Shown here: one piece after another, positions 33,728 through 44,119 of the stretch
Layout: each line of letters starts with the position of its first letter
How positions within the stretch are numbered: the stretch's first letter is position 1
Assembly (NCBI GenBank): GCA_902805475.1
Contig: CADCSX010000025.1
Location: 1-64,000, forward strand
DNA length: 64,000 nt
Source of the DNA: Entonaema liquescens
Lineage: Eukaryota > Ascomycota > Sordariomycetes > Xylariales > Xylariaceae
Direction: 5' to 3'
Made by a program: the position numbers and the translations under genes
The notes under the pieces: model-generated
What the model was told of the DNA's origin: nothing
What the model saw: only the letters and a program-made list of their open reading frames with translations
Database searches by the model: none

Positions 33728-35666
33728 TCAGATCTTGACACCCCAGACTCCCCGTCCACCGCTAACGCCGAGCCAGTCGCCAACGCCCTCGCCATTGTGG
33801 AGAGGGGGAGCCCAGCCAAGATTGCCAACCTCGTAGTCACACTGCCAGGAAGCAACTGGACTGAGATGCTTCTCTGCCGAGCCAGCGCCATTGGAGGAGG
33901 AGCCAGGAGTAGGAGTACTGTTAATAAGGTCCCACAGTAGAACTTGACAATCATCGCCACCCGAAGCGAGCAGACCTCTTCTGCCGGGCGACCATTCAAC
34001 CGAGTTCACAGATCCGCCATGGCCGCGTAGTTCTAGCAACGCCTGTCCCGGCTGCCGTACATCGAGGATGCGGATGACGTTGGAATCTTGGGCAAACGTA
34101 GCTAAAAGATAGGTATCGTGAGGCGAGGTTGCCAGCCTCAGGAGAGGTGGTGCGTGAGACATGGTTTGCTGGGCCAAAGTTGGGCTTATCCTGCCACCGT
34201 TCGCGTCTATGATATGGTTAACAATTATTCTCAAAACTTTGGTTTTGGTAACTTACCCCGGTCGTCCTTGGCGGTTGGTTCATAGATGATAGTACTATGC
34301 TCCAAGCTGCGAAGGTCGAACATTCGCACACTTCCGTCTTGCCCACAGCTAACGAACACGTCCACACTATTGGCACAAAATCGAACATCGTAGACTTCCT
34401 TATCGTGAGCAATAAGTTGCGTCTTGGCTGTTAGGGACGGATGTCCCAGATCGTGCAAGTCGTGTCGATGCTAGAGGTAATGATAAGACTAGGCGAGACG
34501 GTATTCCAATCCAAAGACGTGAGAGGCGCAGTGTGATCTGGCGTCTTCGAATTAGACAATAGCGCTAATGGCGTAAGCTTCGTTATGGGTGCGCCCAGGT
34601 TTGGCTTAGTTATATTGTTCGAATGAGGGGTCTGGGAGTCGGACGGTAGGGACCATAGACGAAGATGATCACCAGAAGTGGCCAGTAGATCAGTAGACTG
34701 CTTCTGGGAAGATGGAGGTTCCCATAATAGACGTGTAACAGGGTATGAATGCGTCGCTTCTGCGACCTTGGTAAATTCCATACTGTACTTAGACGAACCG
34801 GGGGTATATATATCGGAAGGGGCATTGGTAATCTGCGTGTCGAGTATTTGAATCTATGAATAAGGTCAGTTAGTGATCACGAATGGAGCGACTCGAGCTA
34901 TGGGTCGTCAGCATACAAAGTTGTGGCCATCTTCTAGGTAACTCCCAATAGCAACCTTGCCAGCTCCCCTGCCTTGGGGAGCCCATTTGCACCAGTCGAA
35001 AGCATACAGCGCCCAAGGAGCCAAGTAATTGCTAGTAGATGGTTGAATATTGGCCAGCTCATAACCAAGAGTACCGGGCGGGCCGTCAGAGAGACTCGAA
35101 TCGGCTCGGGGTCGAATGTCTGCTAAGCCAAGGGGCGTGTTGGAGATGTTTCGCTGAGAACCGGGAGCGGTATATTTAGGATCTTGAGGCGACATATACT
35201 GGGATGAGCCGGGGTTGGATCCTCCCGGGGTAGTAGGAGTATAGGGAGAATACGACGTGGAAGAATTCTCGTAGGGAGCGCCAGGACTAGAGCGAGAGTA
35301 GCCGTGTGCTGATAAACTCAGGGTCGGAGGTTTAGACGGCGAAGTATATTCGCTCGGAGAATGTTGTATAGCACCGGACATGGTGGGCAGGGTAGGTGCG
35401 GTATTGGCACTCAGAGCGGGGGGACGACCGGGGCCTAGTCCTCCAGGTTGAAGGACGTTGGGCACACCCGAAGTTTGGTATTGAGTATTGACGGGTTGCG
35501 ATGCGGGTTGGTCGAGCTTGATGTGCGGAGCGGAGGCGGTAGTATAGTCCCGCGGAGAGATTTGGCCGCTGTGGCTCATAGTGGAAGAAATATGGAGTTC
35601 ATCATGCTGAGAGCCATATGTATTAGTTCTTCTCGGGGCGGCTCCGTACTGGCTTGCTTGGTTCAT
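33728..35666 (-). CDS. WD40 repeat protein, DCAF7/AN11 (WDR68) type
   Basis: Three exons. Exon 1 (34917-35666) has a long Ser/Pro/Thr-rich N-terminal extension and then YLAPWALYAFDWCKWAP and KVAIGSYLEDGHNF. The intron is 34854-34916. Exon 2 (34257-34853) continues IQILDTQITNAPSD and includes AHDKEVYDVRFCANSVDVFV and DGSVRMFDLRSLEHSTIIYE. The intron is 34207-34256. Exon 3 has LATFAQDSNVIRILDVRQPG and ASGGDDCQVLLWDLINS and ends WLGVSGGRGVWGVKI. This is the scaffold family of human DCAF7 and plant TTG1, which binds kinases and transcription factors and can be a ubiquitin-ligase adaptor. One base is missing at 34439-34440, between CTIWDI and PSLTAKTQLIAHDK; with it the protein is 608 residues. 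The start is the first ATG of an open frame, and an upstream exon is possible. Confidence 0.88.
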
Positions 35667-37508
35667 GTTGGATGCGCTAGCAGCCGCGACAAAGCTGCGA
35701 GATGCTGGCTGGATCGAACGGCTATTGGACGGCGATGCGGTGAAAGGATGCAAGTACGAGCAAAAACCGCAGGAGGGGGTGAAGTAAGGAGTGGTCGCTC
35801 GACCTGTCGACCGTCACGTCGATTATCGCTAATGTCTACTGATTGCTAACGTATTAAATGTTAGATGTCGCAAATAGAGAGTAAAGAGGTCGATGACGGT
35901 TCAAAAGCCAGAACACGCCCCTGCTCAAAATAGATTCGCGACGTCGGGCGGGAGGATTCTCGGTTGGGCTCTTGCGATTACCGCTAAGTAAAGTAACACT
36001 TTCGGAAGTATGTATCGAAATGTACCGCAGGTGGTGGCGCTTGTCGCAATTGGAGTTTGGCGCCGCGGTTGATGAGGGTAGATAAAGGTAAGATAATAAG
36101 ATAATGAGGATGCCAACTTCTCGCCAGGACAGTCTTTGTTATGTCGTGCTCGAATGATTGCGTATGCGCCTTATACCTTGCATCTACGTCTCTTGATACT
36201 AGTTGCCCGAGTTGTTGTTTTTATCTTTACTAATTTTATAGATTGGAATTGATCTCCAATGGAGGGCGTTGAATAATACCGTCTAGGAGTTGTGGAGATG
36301 GTTGGGCAGGATGCCTTGGTAAGATGTAGTCCTTTAGTGAGTCTCGCCGCAAGGTTCCCCTCATCAGCAACTCGATACATGTACCTATCTATTGTTTGAA
36401 GTACTCGGGTACTTCGAGGTACTTAGCCACCACAATTTTCTGTATTCGCGGCTTCCTCAGGGTATGCCTACACGCACCTTGCTTGAAGCTCTCGGTACGT
36501 ACGTGTACCTACCGGTCATTCAACCACTAACTTACCTAAGGTTTATACTGAACTTATGCCTAATTGTCTTATTAGTTGCGTAAACATATAAGTCGGGATC
36601 TCTATTTGGATTGATATTTGTTTTGTATGGGTACTGAGATGGTGAATAAGCAAATTTTGAATCGAGTTTGAATGGCAATCGGAGAAAAGGCATATATTTT
36701 ATGTAGACACACCTGGCGTCGAAAAACATCCCACCTTGCCAGCTGCCGGTCAAAGTAGGAGATACCTGAGCAGAATGCGGCCAAGATAAATACCTAACAG
36801 AGCGATTCGTTCACAAAGAATTCCAATAGGGTTTAATTAACAATGAACCTTTAGAAAACTGGGTTGGATATAGAGTTAGTCCTAAGGGTGGTTTTAATGT
36901 TTTATTTGAAAACAAAATATGTTCTTTACTAAAGTTATTCGGGCAAGGAGGTGGCCGGTTTGATATTGTGGTACTTACAAAACTAGTACTCTTTTTTGAC
37001 GCTATTCTGCTAAGTACAAATGCTAAGTACAAACTTTAGCAGCAGGGGTTTTTAATTCGGCTTCTCCATCAAATAACCATCCACTGATTTACGACATGAG
37101 CAACACATGCATACTTCTACCCGTACCCGTGGACCATCTCTAACTACCTAGGTTAACTTATTAATCCAATATGCTTTAGAATAAGTCCCTGGTCTTTCTA
37201 TCTTTGTAATGGCCTACCTATTCTAGATGCACTATAACTTTTACTTTTACATTATAATTGTAGCTCAGCAAATATTCTCTTATACTTTCAACCTTATTCC
37301 TTTTTACCTACCAATTCTCGTCCGTGAGGTATATGATTGAGGCCATTGCTTACCATCACGCCACCCAGACAACCAATTGTTGATATCGAGAGTTTATTTC
37401 AATTGACAGATCTGTTTACCTATATATTTATCCATCATATCCTCCGAGTCCTTGAACCTATTTAATAACTTATTGAGAATCAACACCTCCGGCCACATAC
37501 TCACCCCT
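35667..37508. other. Divergent intergenic region, no gene seen
   Basis: Promoters of the WD40 gene (-) and of the adenylyltransferase gene (+). Short frames at 36171-37032 have no family features. Some short GGTAC-containing repeats occur near 36400-36425. Confidence 0.5.
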
Positions 37509-38744
37509 ATGACACAACCGAATAGCACCATCATGGCAGATCTCCCGTCGCTCTTACTGCTACCCCCACCTCCACATCCACCATCCCGGCTCGCTCTTAA
37601 CGCCGCATATGAGCCCCCGCTTAAGGCCGCCCTTTCAAGATTGAAATCTGAGAAAGGTGGAAAAGACGGAGCGGTACTAATCATTGCTCTGGCATCGCCA
37701 ATTCTCTCAGGCAAATTCCTACGACAAAAGTCGCTTTCCTGGCCTCATGCGCAATCTATCCTGGCTGATCTGTACAGCATCATATCTGTCATATGTGCTG
37801 AACTTTCTATTCCAACCGATCTTCATGCCGGTCCTGGGTCCGTAGATGCCCGGCTTGTTCTCATCGACCATGATGTGTCTAAACCGGTTGCGTCTGATTT
37901 AAAGACAGTCATAAAGCCGAACAATACGGTAATAGTCGATCTTCCAACCTTCACAGCGGCTTATCACCCCTGGAGATACATATTCCATACAAATAATGAG
38001 CCGGGTTATCAATTGCTCTCCACGTATCTGAAACTTCTCGAGGGTATCCAGACCTTAAAGCAGTCTCAACTAGTTGTGGTAGATGGTGGGCTTGCTGTAT
38101 CGCTTGGATCACAGCCTTCTTCAGACTTATCTCCCCAGACTAGTCCTCATTCTGTCGTATGCTTGGGGGGTACCTTTGATCACTTACACCCTGGGCACAA
38201 ACTACTCTTAACTGCCGCTGTGTTATTGCTCAAGGTACCTGACAGTGACACGTCAAATCGGTGCAAATTCGTCGTTGGCATCACCGGTGATGAATTACTA
38301 AAGAGGAAGAAGTATGCGGAATATGTGCAACCTTGGGACGAGCGTGCCACCAACACAATCGAATTTTTATCTTCTATACTCGAGCTATCTAAGAATGGTT
38401 GGAAAGGAGGCCAACCGCTACGAATTTCCAGGGAAAATGATGAACTCGTGGCTCTATTCCGAAATGGTACTATCGAGGTTCGTTGCGTGGTGATCCAAGA
38501 TGCATTTGGTCCAACTATCACGACCGAAAATATGGACGCTCTTGTAGTTTCGGGCGAGACGAGAAGCGGGGGAAATGCGGTAAATGAAAAGCGAAAAGAG
38601 CTTGGCTGGCGACAGCTGGAAACATTTGAGGTCGACGTCCTCGATGCCGAAGGCATTGTGCACAAGTCGGCGAACACACAAAATTTTGCCTCAAAAATAA
38701 GCAGCACAGCTATTCGAAAGCTGAAAGCCGAGTCTCATACTTAG
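37509..38744 (+). CDS. CAB4: Phosphopantetheine adenylyltransferase (coenzyme A synthesis)
   Basis: Single-exon, 411-residue enzyme transferring AMP from ATP to 4'-phosphopantetheine, the fourth step of coenzyme A synthesis. The N-terminal half is the variable eukaryotic extension. The nucleotidyltransferase core begins VVCLGGTFDHLHPGHKLLL, with the T/HxGH ATP-binding signature, then VGITGDELLKRKKYAEYVQPW and VVSGETRSGGNAVNEKRKELG. The C-terminus has the SSTAIRKLK motif that corresponds to the KMSKS-like ISSTxIR element. I chose the ATG at 37509 (MTQPNSTIMADLPSLLLL); a second Met eight codons on is an alternative. It ends only 63 bp from the convergent dehydrogenase gene. Confidence 0.92.
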   Translation: MTQPNSTIMADLPSLLLLPPPPHPPSRLALNAAYEPPLKAALSRLKSEKGGKDGAVLIIALASPILSGKFLRQKSLSWPHAQSILADLYSIISVICAELSIPTDLHAGPGSVDARLVLIDHDVSKPVASDLKTVIKPNNTVIVDLPTFTAAYHPWRYIFHTNNEPGYQLLSTYLKLLEGIQTLKQSQLVVVDGGLAVSLGSQPSSDLSPQTSPHSVVCLGGTFDHLHPGHKLLLTAAVLLLKVPDSDTSNRCKFVVGITGDELLKRKKYAEYVQPWDERATNTIEFLSSILELSKNGWKGGQPLRISRENDELVALFRNGTIEVRCVVIQDAFGPTITTENMDALVVSGETRSGGNAVNEKRKELGWRQLETFEVDVLDAEGIVHKSANTQNFASKISSTAIRKLKAESHT

Positions 38745-38807
38745 TTCAAGGCTCTGGTCCTCCTCGCCTAGAGTGTGCATATATGGGCAGGTTACCGGCA
38801 ACAGCTA

Positions 38808-39789
38808 TTACATGAAAAGCGTCTGCCCTCCGTCCATCAGCAGATCCGAGCCGTTGAAATAGCTCCCGGCACGACTTGCGAGCATCACAACGGCCCCAGC
38901 CAGTTCATCAGGCTGGCCCATCCTCCCCAATGGATTCCGACTAAGCCACATCTTTTTCGCTTCGTCTAAACCATCCCCTTCATTCAATATGGTGTCCATG
39001 TATCCCGGGGAAACACTATTTACTCTGATGCCATATCTTGCCCACTCCCCAGCTAAAGATTTAACCATGGCTACCACTCCAGCTTTGGAGACGTTATAAG
39101 ATACTTGCTATAACAATAAGAGTCAATCCAAATGGTGATTTATAGTATCAGGGGATAGCTCAAAGGGGGACGGAACACGACAATACGTACCGGCTGAGGA
39201 AAATTGACCCTATGTGCTGATACACTCGCTATAAATGTCATACTTCCCCCAATTCCGCGTTCTATCATAGTCCGAGCAACCGCGCGAGCAACAAGGAACC
39301 CGCCAACTGTATTGACGTTTATCACCTTATTCCAGTCCTTTGCCGACCAATCCAGAGCGTGTCCGCAGGCTACCATCCCAGCAAAGCTCGCCAGGGTATT
39401 GACGCTCCCAAATAGCTTGACCGTCTCATTCACGGCTGCATGCACGCCATCTTCATCTGTCACATCAACTTTCAGAAACCGAACCTTGGCACCTGGGAAT
39501 TCGGAGCTGAGCAGATTGACTCTGGTTTCTGCTTCCGTCGGGTTCATGTCAAAGATCATGAGCCCTTCCACGCCATGCTCGAGAAGAGCCCGACTTGTGG
39601 CGAAACCCAGGTCGCCAGCCCCGCCGGTCACGATGGCATTTCCAGTTACACGAAATCGCTCCTGGGCCCGGATGCTGCCGGTGTTTGAGATAGAGACGGG
39701 GGTGGGGCTGTGAGGGAACCCGGGGAGCCGTCGCCCAACGTTATCTGGGGTAGGATTCTCGCCGTCAAGTCGGATCTCTCAGCTGTCAT
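38808..39789 (-). CDS. Short-chain dehydrogenase/reductase
   Basis: Classical SDR related to fungal sugar-alcohol (arabinitol/mannitol-type) dehydrogenases. Exon 1 (39191-39789) starts MTAERSDLTARILPQITL, then has the nucleotide-binding motif TGGAGDLGFATSRALLEHG, FDMNPTEAETR, and FIASVSAHRVNFPQP with the catalytic Ser. The intron is 39108-39190 (GTACGT to ATAG). Exon 2 gives QVSYNVSKAGVVAMVKSLAG, with the Tyr-x-x-x-Lys pair, and IRVNSVSPGYMDT. It ends FNGSDLLMDGGQTLFM. One base is missing around 39698-39707, where a Pro-rich stretch must shift into TPVSISNTGSIRAQERFR. Corrected length is 299 residues. Cofactor is probably NADP or NAD; substrate unproven. Confidence 0.9.
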
Positions 39790-41476
39790 GTTGGCATATG
39801 GATCTGATGATAGTGGTACGAAGGACAATGATTTTAACTATTATATTTGTACCGATGGTTTATGTATCTAGTCATTGTAATTCCGGTTACGTCAGAGGTT
39901 GCGGGGTCGGCTATAACATGCATTGCAGCCAGCACATAGACTGGTTAAGAGTCTTTACTCCCAATGGTATGAGAATATCGTGTATCCACAAAAGCAAAGT
40001 CCATCACCGGCCAAGAATGCATGAGAAAATGATTCGAGGACAACACTGCTACCACTTTGGTCATTTACACTCATGGGAGTTTACGATCATACCTATTCTA
40101 CAGTTTAGTATAAGGGCCCGAGAAAGGGATAATATACGGAAGTGACCTGAGAAAAGCCATATTAGCCCTAGTAATGCCTAAGTATTTTCGCGTGCTGGTG
40201 TTATAACCTGACATAGTATTCGCTGGAATCAACAACTGGTACACATCAAAGTGGCCGCAGTAGTATTGATAGTGTACTACTCGGTGGGCTGTCAATAGGA
40301 TCTATTTCGAAAAATTTCGGGTTTCAGTTTTGGTGCTGCTCACACTAACAAGATATGTCTAGATATTAATTATGCCTAACTAATCCTTAGATTTACGTCG
40401 GTGGGATTCACGAGCGTAACCCAAGTAATGATATAGGTAATGCGACTCCCTTGAAGCACATTTTTTCAAAACAGAAACGTTGGGGGTTGGTATCAGTTAG
40501 ATCCATAGATTCAAGCATAAGGATGTACGAATAAGACATGATACTTCCGAGAGAATAATTCGAAAACTCAGTAGGTACTAAGCAGTTGAACTTTTATGGA
40601 GGGTTTGTTTACGCCCGATAATCCCCGAGTTTGACTGACACTTTTCTACGAAGCTGTAACCTGCCTATCACGAACTAAAATACATTGGACTTTCTATATC
40701 TCCATCATACACGTACTTCCTCGCCATGGCTGGGTATGGAATGTCAGATGATTAATGTTCTAATACTTTAATATGAATTAACTAGTATGGGCCTACACAA
40801 AATCAACGAGATATGACCGATCTTTATATAGCTAAGGATTTCTCTAAACCTCAATATCTATGTCACGGCACCTCTTCATATTAGGTCACAAGCCGCTTAA
40901 ATAGACTCGTAGTAAGAAAATTCTCAACCTTGTATAACGTGCTGTCGTGTGTGGAACGCGTGTTCTAGACTGCGAACTTCTAGCCTAAAGAACCGCGCAA
41001 ATGAAAAAGAAATTGAGAGCACCACTAAAACCATTTCAACAATTCCACAAGGCTGTTCGGTAGATACCCTGGGTGCTATTTATATCTTGGCTATTAATTT
41101 GATTGCAGTGAACCCTTATTTTTGAGCTGGCTATGGGGGCTGTGGTAGCCCTATGAATCGGCACGATGCTGAGTGTTCTAACATCTAAAGCTACTTCGAA
41201 GTCTTCAAATCGGCAGAGCTATTAAAGCAAGGAATACATGGAAAGGAATAGGTACACCCTTGTTAGTATGAGTAGGGGTTGAAGTTTGTGCGATGAGAAA
41301 TACCTAAGCCGGTACTTATGATAGAGTAGCATCACAAGTTTAGCTACGAAACACGAAACAATGGATCATGATGTCTAACTAGAATAGAAGCGGCAAATAA
41401 TCGCATTAAAATAACGACCGTAGTACCACGGCCTGTTCATCAATCGTACACGAACTAGTTCCCATCTAATAACCAC
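39790..41476. other. Intergenic, no gene seen
   Basis: About 1.7 kb, A/T-rich. Holds the SDR upstream region and the 3' flank of the next minus-strand gene. No coding, repeat or RNA feature supported. Confidence 0.5.
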
Positions 41477-42432
41477 CTATGAGCACAAATTCTCCGCATC
41501 TCCTCGTCCCGCGTCCTCGCCACTATCAAACGGCGCCACGGGCTCGGCGCAGGGACCCTCGTTCCAACCATTGTAGTACAGGTTCGTCCAGCTGCCGGTA
41601 GAACCGGACGAAGAGCTGCCGTTGTTAGCTAGGAGCTCGCCGACCTTGCCATTGGGGCATAGATTCGCTGCTGTTTCGTCGTGCTTGGTGGTAGATTCAT
41701 CATCCGGGTTGCCAGTGTGATAGACAGCCTCGCAGTCGCCGCGGCCCCAGGGGTCGAAGCCGCCGGGCAGATGTGAGTTAGGGGTCTGCGTGTACACGGG
41801 GACAAAGCGCCAGGCAACACAGTTGAAGATGCCGGCGCACTGGACGCAGCAGTCGAGCTTGTTAGACACAGCACCCACAGTAACGGTGGCAGTGGGGATG
41901 TCGGTGCGGCTTGGGATGAAGCTAGGGGCGTTGACCTGGGCCGAGGGATTGCAGAAGTTGGGGATGGTAGCCGTAGGGTAGACACCCGCGATGGATGTGC
42001 AGACAGCAGTTGCGCTTGGTGCGTCGGTTTGCTGTGCCGGTTCAGACCCGAAGGCTTCGACTGCCTCGGCTTGGAAACCGGTTGCTTCGGCGGCCTTATC
42101 TCCTGCAAGCTGCAGTGGTTTGGTAGGAACCGTGATAGCCGTGGGAGGTGAGGCGTAAGACAGGGGTGTCTGATCAGGGCGAAGGGTGGCCAGAGCAGTG
42201 CGAGTCAACGGGTGGGCGTAACCCGTGACGGTTGAGACGTCGGCTGCGCGGGCTGCGACATCCTATATGAAGTATTAGCGACTATTTAGAATAAAATATC
42301 TTAGATAGGAAGGTGATGAGTTTCTGGTTTATTTACCTGTCGAACGTCCACAGGTCCGGCAAGAGATACACCGACGCTGGACAATGCGGCGAGCAAGACG
42401 CCCGCCTTATTCAGGACAATAGACATCTGCAT
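41477..42432 (-). CDS. Secreted Cys-rich protein
   Basis: Two exons (42337-42432 and 41477-42262; intron 42263-42336, GTAAAT to ATAG) encode 293 residues. The N-terminus MQMSIVLNKAGVLLAALSSV is a signal peptide, followed by PVDVRQ, a likely propeptide site. A Pro/Ala/Thr-rich region leads to a cysteine domain: VCTSIAGVY, NFCNPSAQVN, then LDCCVQCAGIFNCVAWRFVP and GDCEAVYHTG. That spacing recalls a PAN/apple-like module but is not a firm match. The tail has NLCPNG, GPCAEPVA and ends NLCS. It lacks a membrane anchor and is probably extracellular. C/G-ending codons suggest good expression. Function unknown. Confidence 0.8.
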
Positions 42433-44119
42433 CTTGATTGATGAATTGATTGTTAATATGAAAACCAATTCAATAATCCACAGAAAGATGATCGAGTCCT
42501 AAAATTTATAGAATTGACCTTGTTTGCGAAGTTGGTGCGCCTATGGTTGTGTTCTGCGTTTGTAGAAATTGATGAAGGCAAACAGTAAAATTTAACCAAA
42601 CCGCAGGGAGGAATTGAATGTAAATGGCCTACAAGGAAAGTACCAATTGATAAAGTACCTAAGACCAAGTGAATTGAATCCTTTTTTTTTTTTTTTGTCA
42701 ACTGTTCAACTTAAGGAGGGGCAGCGCAACGAAACCCGGTGGGCAACCAGGGCAACAGTTGTTAGAGTTGAATGACGCGTGAGGTTGATCTGGCGATCAT
42801 GAATATATAAATCGTTCCCCGGTACCCAAGAAGTCAATCATTTATTTCCCCCCCGCAACGACTTGAAGCTGGTCTACTGGAGAATTAGATATGTCGATCA
42901 GTAGCCGTCAGTGTTGCGTCGGTGACGGTTGCAAGCGGTATGGGGAGATAATGGGGTGAATAGGGTGTCGATACTCAGTTGGTATTCAATTACTACCTCA
43001 ATTATATTAGGGGATAGGTCGACTGGGTTCGAGATCCCCATGCGGAGATCACCAACAGCAACGAGATCCCATATTGGTTTTTTATCTCCCTATGTAGATA
43101 GACGTATGCACGTAAATGTGGATGATAAGCGGTACTAGATCTTACACGGTATCCATAACATCCATACCATCCATGGTAGAAGCCGTAGAAGCAGCAAGGA
43201 CACGTTCCGATTGCATTAGGCACGTCGATATATGATACGGACTAATACCGAGACAACAAGGTAGGAAGGTATATTTTATTTATTCGTAGGGTTGTTTGTG
43301 CGAGCTGGTGAAGATCGTCATATCTAAATAGTCCAAGCCGAGTTTGTGACTGGGCAGATATCTCGAACAGATCGTTTCAGGACCTGGGTGCATGACAAGA
43401 AAGGGAACAAGGGCAGAGAGAGGCGGAACAGGGGGGATAAATGATGCGGAGGATGTCCCGACAAGGTCACAGCGGATTATTTTCTGGTTACATTCACGAC
43501 GTCACCCAATATATTTTGTCTTGAAGGGAGGTTTTTAGATAATAATGCAGACCGGCGAACCAAGGGCATGCAAAGTTGTAAAGTCGAGAAGTTATGAATT
43601 ATTTCAATAACTAGAGTTGAACTTGAGACAAAATATACAACTAATATCTAATCCCTTATGTAATTGGTCGGTTTGGCTATCAGCGATGGACCAATAAGAG
43701 TGCCTCTTTGATGTATGCATGTCTTTCGCGTGGGCACCTGCTAAGCTCTTATGACCTTGTCACTTTCCTGACGATGCTTGCACATGTTTTAGTATCGATA
43801 AGCCACCTACATAGATAAAGCATTTATCGATACAGCTTACAGCTTTAACTAACCAGCTATCGAAACCGTGGCTGATATCATATCACCTTCCTCCACATTC
43901 CTACGAGAACAACCGCATATCGCAGTGACATATTATACTGGAGTTGGGTTTCTTTGCTTTAGCACGCTATTGTTTAGTTACTCTGGTGTGGATGCGAGGT
44001 AACTCAGAGTCCTCAACTTACAGCTTATTGTTCTTTAGTAAAATGCAATCGAGAAACAGTTCCCAATCTTGAATTCCCAATAACATTTTCCGAGCGTATT
44101 TGTGCTGGAGAAGAGCAAC
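42433..44119. other. Divergent intergenic region, no gene seen
   Basis: Promoters of the secreted protein gene (-) and ATG28 (+). It contains a T run near 42680 and an unusual CCATAACATCCATACCATCCATGG stretch near 43150, but no coding sequence that I can support. Confidence 0.5.

Noticed and set aside
43015..43045. GGGTTCGAGATCCCC, resembling a tRNA T-arm
   Set aside because: I could not fold the preceding bases into acceptor, D and anticodon arms, so it is not a tRNA.
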